Shown here piece by piece: positions 8,063 through 17,031 of a stretch of DNA of 64,000 nt (its first letter is position 1; each line of letters opens with the position of its first letter). Origin of the DNA: Lachnospiraceae bacterium. GTDB lineage: Bacteria > Bacillota > Clostridia > Lachnospirales > Lachnospiraceae. Location: positions 17,586 to 81,585 of the forward strand of contig JAFSGE010000026.1 in assembly GCA_017434885.1 (NCBI GenBank). Direction: 5' to 3'. The position numbers and the translations under genes were made by a program. The notes beneath the pieces were generated by a model, which was not told where the DNA came from, searched no databases, and worked only from the letters and a program-made list of their open reading frames with translations.

Positions 8063-9017
8063 GAGCTTTGAACAGGAATACAGAAATTTGGCTCAGAGTG
8101 AGCTCCCCGATTTGTGGGACAGAATTGAAGCGGGACTTACTCGTAAGGCAGTAACCGAAAATTTCACACCGACACAGACAACGGCGGAGCCTGAGATGGT
8201 GGTTCAGAAGGCAGCAGGAATTATAGAAACAGCGCCCGTGCAGAAGGAAATTTCAAGCAGGGAGCAGGATGAAAATCAAAAAAGAAAGAAAAATGTAGTG
8301 ATTTCATTCTTCAGAAGATATGAGGCAGCAGCGGCAGCGCTTCTTTGCGTTGTGATTTTGGTACCTGCATTTTTGGTGATGAGACAAATCGGTATGGGCG
8401 GCGTGAAGTCGGAAAGTGCCATGCCGGCAGAGGAATATGCTGCTGCGGAAGCAATGCGGGAAGAGACGGAGAGCGCAGAAACTCCTGCAGCTATGGCGGA
8501 TATGGAATTTGAGGCAGCAGAAAACTTTGAGATGGAGGCAGCGGCAGAAGCGGCCATGGATGATGCACCTGCCGAAACAGCGCCTGAAGCGGAAGCGGTG
8601 GCAAAGGAATCTGTTGCGGAGAAGTTAATGACAGAGGAAGCCCCGGCAGAAACGGTTACGGAAGTGACAGAAGATTTTGCATCAACGGAAGAGACAAAAT
8701 CTGAAAGCAGAAACGAAGTGACTGCAGAGAAATCAGAGGAAGGTACTACAAGTGTTCTTGCGCAAATCAGAGTGGAAATAGCAGAAGCGATTCCTGTTAA
8801 GGGTGAAGGCGCAATGGAGGTGCTTGGAGGTTGTCTGTACCGGTGTGTGGTGACAGATGCTGGCGAGTGCGGAGAAATTGGGGATTTGGAGGAAATTATT
8901 ATTTTACTTCCAAAGTCATTTGACAAGGAATTTGAAGAAGGAGACTGCGCGGTACTTGACTTACAAAAAAGTGTGTATTTGACATATGACTATGAGGTTG
9001 TAAAATTGTATGACTGA
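8055..9017 (+). CDS. Membrane partner of the sigma factor, putative anti-sigma factor
   Basis: A 320-residue protein starting at ATG 8055, seven bases after a perfect AAGGAGG. It has a cytoplasmic N-terminus of about 90 residues, one membrane helix (about residues 95-113), and a long extracytoplasmic part. Roughly residues 125-235 are strongly Ala/Glu-rich low-complexity sequence, followed by a compact C-terminal domain of about 85 residues. No zinc-binding anti-sigma (ZAS) HxxxCxxC motif was seen. The anti-sigma role is inferred from translational coupling and topology only. Confidence 0.65.
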   Translation: MSKSFEQEYRNLAQSELPDLWDRIEAGLTRKAVTENFTPTQTTAEPEMVVQKAAGIIETAPVQKEISSREQDENQKRKKNVVISFFRRYEAAAAALLCVVILVPAFLVMRQIGMGGVKSESAMPAEEYAAAEAMREETESAETPAAMADMEFEAAENFEMEAAAEAAMDDAPAETAPEAEAVAKESVAEKLMTEEAPAETVTEVTEDFASTEETKSESRNEVTAEKSEEGTTSVLAQIRVEIAEAIPVKGEGAMEVLGGCLYRCVVTDAGECGEIGDLEEIIILLPKSFDKEFEEGDCAVLDLQKSVYLTYDYEVVKLYD

Positions 9018-9123
9018 CAGATATACAGAAAGGTACCATGGACGTAAAGCCTTTGTTTATGGTAAAATAAAAAGAGATACATGAAGTTTTCAGATATTAG
9101 TTTTACAGAAAGGTTATGACTGA

Positions 9124-10443
9124 ATGGAGAAAATTTGGAAATTTTATGAAAATATGAATGAAATGGTATATGCCAGTGATATGGACAACTATGAATTGGT
9201 ATATATGAACCGCAAAACGCTTGATATGTATGGATATCAGTCTTTTGATGAAGTGCGGGGGAAAAAGTGTTATGAGGTGCTGCAGGGACTTGACAGACCT
9301 TGTGACATGTGTACCAATGACTGCCTCAGACCCGGATATTTTTATGAGTGGAAGTACTATAATCCGATTATCGGAAAAACTGTTTCTTTGAAAGACACCA
9401 TGCTAGAGGAAGACGGCAGACGTTACCGCATGGAGCTGGCCATAGACATGACATTGCAGGAAGAGCAGAGCAAAACCATTGAAGAGATGACCCAGAATAC
9501 TAAAATGGTCAATGACGGATTGAAGCTGGCATTGGCGGAGGCAGACCCCCGACAGGCAATAGAAGTCTTTCTTGCTTATTTAGGACAGGCACTTGAAAGT
9601 GAGCGTGTTTATATTTTTGAGCGGAAGGAAGCGGATGTTCATGATAATACTTTTGAATGGTGTGCAGAAGGCGTAATCCCTCAAAAGGATGTGTTGCAGG
9701 ATGTTCCCTTTGAAGCGGTGAAATTATGGTATCAGACATTTGAAAGAAATAAAAATGTAATTATCAGAGATGTGGAAGAAACCAAAGAAACTGACCCTGA
9801 GGCATACAAGTATCTAAAGCCGCAGGATATACATACTTTGGTAGTAAGCCCAATTGTTTCCGACAACAAAATTATTGGTTTTTACGGTGTGGACAATCCG
9901 CCGGCAGAATATTTGAATCATGTTTCCATGATGTTTAAAATTATCGGTCATTTTATTCTGTCATTGCTGAAAAGGCGTGATTTGGTAAAACGACTTGAAA
10001 AGATGAGTTTTTATGACCAATTGACCGGGCTTGGGAACAGACATGCCATGGACGAATATTTTTCATCCATGAAGGAGAAGGACAGTATCGGCATGTTGTA
10101 TTGTGATGTGATGGGATTAAAGCGCATCAATGATACCCTGGGACACCAGGAAGGAGATAAGCTCCTGCTGCGGGCATGTGACAGTTTGCGAAAGGTGTTT
10201 TCGGAGGAATCCCTGTTTCGAATCGGTGGTGATGAATTTCTGGTGTTGTGTAAAAATATACCGGAGGAAGAATTGCTGCGAAGGATTGAACAGCTAAAGA
10301 AGGAAATGGAAAGCGCTAATGCGCTTATGGCCATCGGGCATGTGTGGTGTCCGTCATGGGAAAATAACGGGGATGCCCTTTTGACGGCAGCTGACCAATA
10401 CATGTATGAAAACAAAAGAAAATATTATGAAATGCAAAAATAA
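9124..10443 (+). CDS. PAS-GAF-GGDEF diguanylate cyclase
   Basis: 439 residues predicted to make cyclic di-GMP. A PAS-like domain (about 1-110) contains a cysteine cluster, CDMCTNDC, that might bind metal or sense redox. A GAF-like domain follows (about 135-285), then a GGDEF domain with an intact GGDEF at 368-372. The RxxD inhibitory site is absent: the position five residues before GGDEF reads FSEE. No membrane helix, so cytoplasmic. It is followed at once by a terminator and stands as a single gene. Confidence 0.88.
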   Translation: MEKIWKFYENMNEMVYASDMDNYELVYMNRKTLDMYGYQSFDEVRGKKCYEVLQGLDRPCDMCTNDCLRPGYFYEWKYYNPIIGKTVSLKDTMLEEDGRRYRMELAIDMTLQEEQSKTIEEMTQNTKMVNDGLKLALAEADPRQAIEVFLAYLGQALESERVYIFERKEADVHDNTFEWCAEGVIPQKDVLQDVPFEAVKLWYQTFERNKNVIIRDVEETKETDPEAYKYLKPQDIHTLVVSPIVSDNKIIGFYGVDNPPAEYLNHVSMMFKIIGHFILSLLKRRDLVKRLEKMSFYDQLTGLGNRHAMDEYFSSMKEKDSIGMLYCDVMGLKRINDTLGHQEGDKLLLRACDSLRKVFSEESLFRIGGDEFLVLCKNIPEEELLRRIEQLKKEMESANALMAIGHVWCPSWENNGDALLTAADQYMYENKRKYYEMQK

Positions 10444-10445
10444 AA

Positions 10446-10480
10446 AGAACCGTCGCTTAGCGGCGGTTCTGCTTTTATGT
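10446..10480. terminator. Intrinsic terminator after the GGDEF gene
   Basis: An 11-bp stem (AGAACCGTCGC with GCGGCGGTTCT, one G-U pair) and a 4-base loop are followed by GCTTTTAT. Genes converge here, so it may serve both strands. Confidence 0.8.
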
Positions 10481-10493
10481 AGCTGACTTATTC

Positions 10494-10874
10494 TTACTGG
10501 GGACCGATGTATTCGGATTTGCCAAAACCAAGAATCATCATAAAAATGGGATTTAAGAACAAAAGTCCAAATCCAAATCCGGTACCCTGTCCGAATGCCT
10601 TTGCAAGCTTAAAGTATAACATAATTAAGAACACAAAGTTTACACAAGGAACAAGAGTAAGTAAGAATAACCATCCATTGCCGAATGCGATATCAAACAG
10701 GCAATAATTGTTGTAAAAAGGTACAAGACATGCCCAACCGGGTTTTCCGGCCTTTACAAACACTTTCCACATTGCAACGATAATAACTACTGAGAGTGCA
10801 AGTGCGAAAAGATAATACACAACTAAAAATCCGGTACCAACTGCCATTGCGGCTGCATCATAATTAGCTTCCAT
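10494..10874 (-). CDS. DUF5684-like small membrane protein
   Basis: 126 residues with about three membrane segments. The MWKVFVKAGKPGWACLVPFYN block matches the hallmark of DUF5684 proteins, which often appear as membrane subunits beside signal-peptidase-like or unknown genes. Function unknown. The ATG at 10874 lies ten bases after GGGAGG; a start 21 bases upstream is less likely because it would contain that site. Confidence 0.75.
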   Translation of the reverse strand: MEANYDAAAMAVGTGFLVVYYLFALALSVVIIVAMWKVFVKAGKPGWACLVPFYNNYCLFDIAFGNGWLFLLTLVPCVNFVFLIMLYFKLAKAFGQGTGFGFGLLFLNPIFMMILGFGKSEYIGPQ

Positions 10875-11051
10875 GTGAATGAATCCTCCCTTCATAATTT
10901 TAATGAATTAAAGTACTAAATCATTATACTTATCATATAGTATCATATGACTGATGTCAATTTCCAAATGATTAAAAGCAAATAGGAAAAAAGTTCGGTA
11001 TACGACGCAAAGAGAGTAATAAAAATCAATAAAATTGATTAAATTCGCTCC

Positions 11052-11080
11052 TTGATAACATCAAGAAAGTATGATATGAT
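11052..11080 (+). promoter_or_regulatory. Sigma-A promoter of the leuA T-box transcript
   Basis: TTGATA at 11052-11057 and TATGAT at 11075-11080 have a 17-bp spacer. Transcription would start near 11087, shortly before the T-box stem I. Confidence 0.75.
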
Positions 11081-11110
11081 TTAATCCGTAAACAGAATAA
11101 GGTATAAAAT

Positions 11111-11402
11111 GCGATGAAGAGGAATAGTAGCCGCAAGCCGGAAATCAGAGAATTGCCGTTTGGTGCGAGGCAGTCAGAGGCAGATGGTGAACTCACCTTG
11201 GAGCAGCTTGCTGAAGACCATGCCGGAGATGAGGAAAGAGAAGCAGCGGTTGTGTAGGTTAAGACGGAGCATCCCGCCGTAGAAAGGGAAGGACATGACA
11301 GTGTCTGCAAAGAGCATGGAATATCCATGAAGTAGAGTGGTACCGCGTAAAGATGAATTTGCGTCTCTATGAAGTGTAAAGCATTTCATAGGGACTTTTT
11401 GT
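11111..11402 (+). promoter_or_regulatory. T-box leader, leucine specifier
   Basis: A tRNA-sensing leader. Stem I begins GCGATGAAGAGGAATAGTA. The specifier loop region reads GGTGAACTCACC, with CTC (Leu) at 11192-11194. The conserved T-box GAGTGGTACCGCG lies at 11334-11346, and the terminator follows. Uncharged leucine tRNA should stabilise the antiterminator and allow transcription of the leuA-type gene. The specifier assignment agrees with the downstream product. Confidence 0.93.
11363..11402 (+). terminator. T-box regulated terminator
   Basis: A stem pairing GTCTCTATGAA with TTCATAGGGAC (one G-U pair) is followed by TTTTTGTT. It directly follows the T-box sequence, as expected for the terminator form of the leader. 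Confidence 0.88.
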
Positions 11403-11455
11403 TGGGAAAGTCTTACATAGCAGACAAAAAAGGATTTATTATGGAGGATGAAAAA

Positions 11456-13453
11456 ATGAATGTAGCACAGAAATACGGAAAATCTTATTTTATGCCCCCG
11501 GTGACAACTTACGACTGGGTAAAGAAAGATACCATTGAGAAAGCACCTATCTGGTGCAGCGTTGACTTGCGTGACGGAAACCAGGCATTGATTGAGCCTA
11601 TGAGCCTGGAAGAAAAGTTACAGTTTTTCGAGATGCTGGTAAAAATCGGTTTTAAAGAAATAGAAGTGGGATTCCCTGCAGCTTCCGAAACCGAATATAA
11701 TTTTATCCGTGCATTGATTGAAAGAAACATGATTCCCGATGATGTGACCATTCAGGTACTGACACAGGCAAGAGAACATATTATCAAGAAGACCTTTGAA
11801 GCGGTAAAGGGAGCGCCCCGTGCAGTAATCCATCTGTACAATTCCACTTCCGTGGCGCAGAGAGAACAGGTTTTCAGAAAGAGCAAAGAAGAAGTAAAGC
11901 AGATTGCCATTGACGGAGCTGAGCTTTTAAAGAAACTGGCTGATGAGACAGACGGCAACTTCACTTTTGAATACAGTCCCGAGAGCTTCCCCGGTACGGA
12001 GGTTGACTATGCACTGGAAGTATGTAATGCAGTGTTGGATGTGTGGAAACCCGTAAAAGAAAACAAAGTAATTATCAATATTCCCACGACCGTACAGATT
12101 GCAATGCCTCATGTGTTTGCATCTCAGGTAGAATATTTCCACAAGAACTTAAAGTACAGGGATGCTGTAACTATCAGCGTACATCCTCACAATGACAGAG
12201 GCTGTGGTGTCAGCGATGCAGAGCTTGGTGTTTTGGCAGGTGCAGACAGAGTGGAAGGTACCTTGTTCGGAAACGGTGAGAGAACAGGTAACGTGGATAT
12301 TATTACGGTAGCCATGAACATGATTTGTCATGGCGTAGAGTCAGGACTTGACTTTTCCAATATTTCAGAAATCCGTGAAACCTATGAGACATTAACAGGC
12401 ATGAAGGTTTACGAGCGTACTCCTTATGCAGGCGATTTGGTATTTACCGCATTTTCCGGCTCCCATCAGGATGCCATTTCCAAGGGAATGGCCTGGTGGA
12501 ACGAAGGAAAGAGCAATGGCCGTTGGGATGTGCCTTATCTGCCTATTGACCCGCAGGATTTGGGACGCGAATATGAATCTGACGTTATCAGAATCAACAG
12601 CCAGTCCGGTAAAGGCGGTATTGCTTTTATCCTGAAGCAGAACTTTGGTATGTCTCTGCCTGACAAGATGAAGGAAGAAGTAGGATACCTGATGAAAGGT
12701 GTTTCTGACAAGAAGCACAGTGAACTGGCACCTTCCGATGTATATCAGATTTTCAAAGACACTTATATTGACCAGAGAGAAATCTTTAATATCCCTGAAT
12801 GTCACTTCAAGCAGATTGAGGGTGGTATCAGTGCAGAAGTAACCATTGAACAGGACAAAGAAAGACGTGTCATTGAGACAACAGGTAATGGTCGTCTTGA
12901 CGCTGTCAGCAACGCAGTGAAGCTGTATTTCGGCATTAGCTATGAACTTTCCGTTTATGAGGAGCATGCGGTATCCCGCGGTTCTTCCTCCAAGGCAGCT
13001 ACCTATGTAGGGATTGTGAAAGACGGAAAGATGTACTGGGGCGTTGGTATTGACGAGGATATTATCAAGAGTTCCATCGCCGCATTGGTATCAGCAGGGA
13101 ATAAACTGGCACAAAATGAGAATATTAAAGAAGGTAGAGAAGAACGTATTGTTGACATCATGAATTATGTGAAAAATCATTACAAGGATGTCACACTGGA
13201 CGAATTGGCTGAGAACTTTAATTTATCCAAGCCCTACCTTTCCAAATATATCAAAGAAAATGCGGGAATTACTTTCCAGGAGGCTGTAAAAAAAGCCAGA
13301 ATGAAGAAGGCAAGAACCATGTTAAAAGAGTCCAATCAGACAGTGGAAAGTATTGCGGCTTATGTAGGATATGAGAATGTAGAGCATTTTAACCGTTTGT
13401 TTAAGAAGTCCTATGGCATGACGCCTATTCAGTTCAGAAGAGAGAGCAGATAA
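11456..13453 (+). CDS. leuA: 2-isopropylmalate synthase fused to an AraC-type DNA-binding domain
   Basis: First committed step of leucine synthesis: acetyl-CoA plus 2-ketoisovalerate to 2-isopropylmalate. Residues ~30-330 form the synthase barrel with the DLRDGNQ motif (37-43) and metal-binding HPH (His243, His245). Residues ~420-545 match the LeuA allosteric/dimer domain. Residues 560-666 are a full AraC-type double helix-turn-helix ([19 protein letters not shown], then [20 protein letters not shown], ending MTPIQFRRE). The reading frame is continuous, so this is a real fusion. LeuA enzymes of this type normally end near 560. ATG 11456 follows TGGAGG; an in-frame ATG at 11441 is possible. 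A leucine T-box precedes it. The extra domain suggests the enzyme may also regulate transcription. Confidence 0.92.
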   Translation: MNVAQKYGKSYFMPPVTTYDWVKKDTIEKAPIWCSVDLRDGNQALIEPMSLEEKLQFFEMLVKIGFKEIEVGFPAASETEYNFIRALIERNMIPDDVTIQVLTQAREHIIKKTFEAVKGAPRAVIHLYNSTSVAQREQVFRKSKEEVKQIAIDGAELLKKLADETDGNFTFEYSPESFPGTEVDYALEVCNAVLDVWKPVKENKVIINIPTTVQIAMPHVFASQVEYFHKNLKYRDAVTISVHPHNDRGCGVSDAELGVLAGADRVEGTLFGNGERTGNVDIITVAMNMICHGVESGLDFSNISEIRETYETLTGMKVYERTPYAGDLVFTAFSGSHQDAISKGMAWWNEGKSNGRWDVPYLPIDPQDLGREYESDVIRINSQSGKGGIAFILKQNFGMSLPDKMKEEVGYLMKGVSDKKHSELAPSDVYQIFKDTYIDQREIFNIPECHFKQIEGGISAEVTIEQDKERRVIETTGNGRLDAVSNAVKLYFGISYELSVYEEHAVSRGSSSKAATYVGIVKDGKMYWGVGIDEDIIKSSIAALVSAGNKLAQNENIKEGREERIVDIMNYVKNHYKDVTLDELAENFNLSKPYLSKYIKENAGITFQEAVKKARMKKARTMLKESNQTVESIAAYVGYENVEHFNRLFKKSYGMTPIQFRRESR

Positions 13454-13472
13454 GCAGAAAGGACAATGGTTT

Positions 13473-14624
13473 ATGGTGATCAGAGGCGCGGCTGTTTATA
13501 CGGAAGATAGCAGATTTGAAAATAAAGATATTTTTATTGATGGTGATATCTTCACGGACAGGGATTGCAGTGGTGAGGTTGTTGACGGCAGCGGATGCAT
13601 TGCCATTCCGGGATTTACCGATATTCACTTTCACGGCTGCGTCGGTAAAGATTTTTGTGATGGCAGTATAGAGGCAATTGATGCCATCGCAGCTTATCAG
13701 GCAAGGGTGGGCGTTACCACCATTGCTCCGGCAACCATGACCATGGATGAAAATACTCTTTATGCTGTCTGCGATGCGGCTGCAGAATACCGGAGCAGGC
13801 AGGAAGCCGGAGAATTTGCAGAAGGTGCAATTCTTTGCGGTATTAACATGGAGGGGCCTTTTATTTCCAGAGAAAAAATGGGTGCTCAAAATCCTGAGTA
13901 TATTCAGAGAGCCAATGATGAACTTTATCAAAACATGCAGAAAAAAAGTGGCGGGTTAATTAAGCTGGTAGCTGTTGCGCCGGAAACGGAAGGTGCCATG
14001 CAGTTTATCCGTGATAAAAGAGACGAAACTGTTTTGTCTGTGGCACACACCACGGCAGACTATGATACGGCAATGGAGGCATTTGATGCGGGAGCAACTC
14101 ATGTGACGCATTTATATAATGCCATGCAACCCTTTTCCCACAGGGCACCGGGCGTTATCGGTGCTGCGGCAGATGCCGGGGCAGAAGCAGAACTTATCTG
14201 TGACGGCGTGCATGTTCATCCGTCAGCGGTGCGGGCGGCATTTAAAATGTTTGGAGAAGACAATATTATTTTTATCAGCGACAGTATGATGGCGACAGGA
14301 CTTGCAGATGGTGATTACAGTTTAGGCGGTCAGCCTGTAAAGGTGGTAGGAAATCTTGCAACGCTGAAAGATGGTACCATAGCCGGTTCTGCCACCAATT
14401 TAATGCAGTGTTTCAGAATTGCGGTACAGCAAATGAAAATTCCGCTTGAGACAGCAGTGAAATGTGCAGCGGTAAATCCTGCAAAAAGCATCGGTATTTA
14501 TGAAAAATACGGAAGTATCAGTGCGGGTAAGGTTGCAAATCTGATATTGCTTGACAAAGACAGTCTTGAAGTAAAACAGGTAATACTACGGGGAAAGATG
14601 CTTTTGGCGGATGAAGAAATCTGA
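13473..14624 (+). CDS. nagA: N-acetylglucosamine-6-phosphate deacetylase
   Basis: Removes acetate from GlcNAc-6-P in amino-sugar recycling. 383 residues of the amidohydrolase fold, with the metal-site motif GFTDIHFHGC near residue 50, MEGPF near 128, HLYNAM and the catalytic-Asp region FISDSMMATG. It begins 19 bases after the leuA stop, after an AAAGGA site, so it is probably read through from leuA although the pathways are unrelated. No nagB or PTS gene is adjacent. Confidence 0.93.
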   Translation: MVIRGAAVYTEDSRFENKDIFIDGDIFTDRDCSGEVVDGSGCIAIPGFTDIHFHGCVGKDFCDGSIEAIDAIAAYQARVGVTTIAPATMTMDENTLYAVCDAAAEYRSRQEAGEFAEGAILCGINMEGPFISREKMGAQNPEYIQRANDELYQNMQKKSGGLIKLVAVAPETEGAMQFIRDKRDETVLSVAHTTADYDTAMEAFDAGATHVTHLYNAMQPFSHRAPGVIGAAADAGAEAELICDGVHVHPSAVRAAFKMFGEDNIIFISDSMMATGLADGDYSLGGQPVKVVGNLATLKDGTIAGSATNLMQCFRIAVQQMKIPLETAVKCAAVNPAKSIGIYEKYGSISAGKVANLILLDKDSLEVKQVILRGKMLLADEEI

Positions 14625-14720
14625 CTGTAAACGGAATATAAAAAAGCGCGATAAGCAGTTGAAAAAATATGCACTTTCATGTACAATGAAGAAAGTAAAT
14701 GACAGAAAGGAAGCAGAAAT

Positions 14721-14840
14721 ATGGAATTCTTTTTATTGGCAGGCGGATTTGTTGTAATTATTATACCGGTAGTAATCGCGGTGGTTTCTGCAGTGGTATC
14801 AGCGGTAGCAGCTGAACAGGATGATGCTTCCGAGCAGTAA
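14721..14840 (+). CDS. 39-aa single-helix membrane peptide
   Basis: A small frame with a strong GAAAGGAAGC ribosome site. It encodes one long Val/Ile/Ala membrane helix (residues ~4-30) and a short acidic tail (EQDDASEQ). A terminator follows within about 25 bases, so the unit is well bounded. Unrecognised; it could be a small membrane modulator or a type I toxin-like peptide, but no antitoxin RNA is evident. Confidence 0.55.
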   Translation: MEFFLLAGGFVVIIIPVVIAVVSAVVSAVAAEQDDASEQ

Positions 14841-14865
14841 ATGATAGAATGACAAAGTAAGCGAT

Positions 14866-14897
14866 AAAGACGTGTTCGCGGGAATACGTCTTTTTTT
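14866..14897. terminator. Intrinsic terminator
   Basis: The stem AAAGACGT with ACGTCTTT, around a GC-rich loop, is followed by a run of T residues. It ends the nagA/small peptide unit. Confidence 0.8.
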
Positions 14898-15008
14898 ACG
14901 GTCTTTTTTATAAATTTTTTAGATTACTTAAGATTGCCTTTATTGATTTTGCAGTGAGGCGGAAGTAGGATATAAGTAAAATATGGAATCTGAAAGGTGT
15001 GACTGATT

Positions 15009-15401
15009 GTGAGAGAAAAGTTTTACAGATTTATGGTAGGCAGATACGGAAATGACAGATTGAATCAGGTGATTATGATTGTGGCAATGATAGCCCTTGT
15101 GATTTCCTTTTTCGGACCCCGCTTTTTTTATTTATTTGCACTTTTATGTCTTATTTATGCATACTTTAGGATGTTTTCCAAAAATATTTATAAGAGAAGT
15201 ATGGAGAATAATAAATACTTACAGTGGGAATATAAAGTAAAACAGTTTATTGCTACATGGAAACGCGATATGAAACAGAGAAAGACACATCATATTTACA
15301 GATGTCCTTCCTGTAAGCAAAAAATCAGAGTTCCTAAAGGAAAGGGCAGAATTGAAATCAGATGTCCGAAATGCAGTCAGACCTTCATTAAAAAGAGTTA
15401 A
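15009..15401 (+). CDS. Zinc-ribbon membrane protein
   Basis: 130 residues. Two adjacent membrane helices (about 19-54) are followed by a basic cytoplasmic region and a C-terminal zinc ribbon: [11 protein letters not shown], then CPKC. GTG start after GAAAGGTGTGAC. It is the first gene of a tight three-gene set (14-base gap to the next, which overlaps the third). Function unknown; the ribbon resembles the FmdB/thioredoxin-like cysteine ribbons used for metal or nucleic acid contact. Confidence 0.7.
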   Translation: MREKFYRFMVGRYGNDRLNQVIMIVAMIALVISFFGPRFFYLFALLCLIYAYFRMFSKNIYKRSMENNKYLQWEYKVKQFIATWKRDMKQRKTHHIYRCPSCKQKIRVPKGKGRIEIRCPKCSQTFIKKS

Positions 15402-15415
15402 ATAGGAGTGGTGCC

Positions 15416-16264
15416 ATGTTTGGATATATTATTATCAACAAAGGTGACATGAAATTCAAAGAGTTTGACGTATATCAGTCTTATTATTGCGGATTATGCC
15501 GTGCCCTTAAGGAAAGATACGGAGCGCTGGGACAAATCAGTCTTACTTATGATATGACGTTTCTGGTGATGCTTTTAAGCAGCCTCTATGAGCCGGAAAG
15601 CATTATGGGACAGACGAAATGTATTGCACATCCTTTTGAAAAGCATACTACCAGGCGGAATGAATTTTCCGATTATGCGGCAGATATGAATGTGCTTTTT
15701 ACTTATTATAAATGTATGGATGACTGGACAGATGACAAAAAGATAGTAAAGCTTGCGTATGGAAAGCTGATGAAAGGGGCGTATCATAAAATCGGCTCTG
15801 CCTATGACAGGAAAGTCCGGAAAATGGATGGATTGATGCGGGAGCTTTCTGCACAGGAAAAGAAAAATTGTGAAGATATTGATAAGATGGCAGGACTTTT
15901 CGGAGAGATTATGGGAGAGATTCTGGCAGTGCGGGAAGATGAATGGGCAGATAATTTGCGGCTCCTCGGAAGTTATTTGGGCAAGTATATTTATTTGCTT
16001 GATGCATATGAGGATATTGAGGAAGATATCAAAAACAACCGTTATAATCCATTTCGGAAGAAATATGAAAATCCTGATTTTGATGAGGAAGTAAAAACCA
16101 TTCTTACCATGATGATGGCAGGGTGCTGTCAGGAGTTTGAAAAACTTCCCATTATAGATGATATTGAAATTCTTCGGAATATATTGTACTCCGGAGTCTG
16201 GTACCGATATGATGCGGTGCGGGAAAAAAGGGAGATGAAGGGACAGGAAAGAAAAAATGCGTGA
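15416..16264 (+). CDS. DUF5685 family protein
   Basis: 282 residues, mostly helical and without membrane segments. The N-terminal [32 protein letters not shown] matches the family's opening, including a CGLC pair that could coordinate metal. Function unknown. It overlaps the DnaJ gene by eight bases, so the two proteins are translationally coupled and may act together. Confidence 0.78.
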   Translation: MFGYIIINKGDMKFKEFDVYQSYYCGLCRALKERYGALGQISLTYDMTFLVMLLSSLYEPESIMGQTKCIAHPFEKHTTRRNEFSDYAADMNVLFTYYKCMDDWTDDKKIVKLAYGKLMKGAYHKIGSAYDRKVRKMDGLMRELSAQEKKNCEDIDKMAGLFGEIMGEILAVREDEWADNLRLLGSYLGKYIYLLDAYEDIEEDIKNNRYNPFRKKYENPDFDEEVKTILTMMMAGCCQEFEKLPIIDDIEILRNILYSGVWYRYDAVREKREMKGQERKNA

Positions 16265-17027
16265 TCCTTATCAGGTGTTGGGCGTCAGTAGGGATGCCAC
16301 GGAGGAAGAAATCAAAAAAGCATATAAAGCACTCAGCCGTAAATATCATCCGGATGCCAATATCAATAATCCGGATAAAGATAAAGCAGAGGAGATGTTC
16401 AAGGAGATTCAGCAGGCGTATCAGCAAGTGATGAGAGAGAGGACTGAAGGCTATCGCGGCGGTACTTATGGAAGCAGCACCGGCAGCAGTTCCTACGGTG
16501 GTTACAGAGGCAGTGCGGGCAATAGTTCCTACGGTGGTTTTGAGGACTTTGAAGATTTTTTTGGCAGCTTCGGAGGATTTGGCGGCTTTGGCAGCTCGCA
16601 GGGATATGGCGGGAATTCCACCGGCTATGAAGAAGACAATCATTTGCGGGCAGCAGGTAATTACATCCGCAACGGTTATTATAAGGAGGCAAGAACGGTA
16701 CTTGATAATATGCCGGAGGGCAGCCGTAATGCCAGATGGTATTATTACAGTGCCATTGCCCATGCAAACCTGGGCAATCAGGTAGCGGCTCTTGAGCATG
16801 CCAAGCGGGCACAGGCCCTTGAGCCGAATAACAGTGACTACCGCAATTTAGTGTATCAATTTGAAAACGGCGGTACATGGTATAGGCAAAGGCAGTATAC
16901 CTACGGCCAGCCCTATTCGGGTGGTAGCGGTATCTGCCTGAAACTGTGTATTGCCAATATGATTTGTAATATGTGTTGTGGCGGAGGCGGACTCTGCTGC
17001 GGAGGGGTACCTTATTACAGGTATTAA
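16257..17027 (+). CDS. J-domain protein with TPR-like region and Cys-rich tail
   Basis: 256 residues. The N-terminal J domain has the HPD motif ([10 protein letters not shown], near residue 31) needed to stimulate an Hsp70 such as DnaK. A Gly/Ser/Tyr-rich linker follows (about 62-125), then a TPR-like helical repeat region (about 128-205). The tail carries about eight cysteines in 25 residues ([18 protein letters not shown]). There is no DnaJ zinc-finger domain, so this is a class C co-chaperone. The Cys-rich end could be lipid- or metal-associated; that is speculative. Confidence 0.82.
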   Translation: MRDPYQVLGVSRDATEEEIKKAYKALSRKYHPDANINNPDKDKAEEMFKEIQQAYQQVMRERTEGYRGGTYGSSTGSSSYGGYRGSAGNSSYGGFEDFEDFFGSFGGFGGFGSSQGYGGNSTGYEEDNHLRAAGNYIRNGYYKEARTVLDNMPEGSRNARWYYYSAIAHANLGNQVAALEHAKRAQALEPNNSDYRNLVYQFENGGTWYRQRQYTYGQPYSGGSGICLKLCIANMICNMCCGGGGLCCGGVPYYRY

Positions 17028-17031
17028 TAAA

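Noticed and set aside
8276-8926. 216-codon minus-strand open frame opposite the sigma partner gene
   Set aside because: It is the antisense of Ala/Glu-rich low-complexity codons, giving a Ser/Ala/Val-rich product with no ribosome site. The plus-strand gene has a perfect ribosome site and overlap with the sigma gene.
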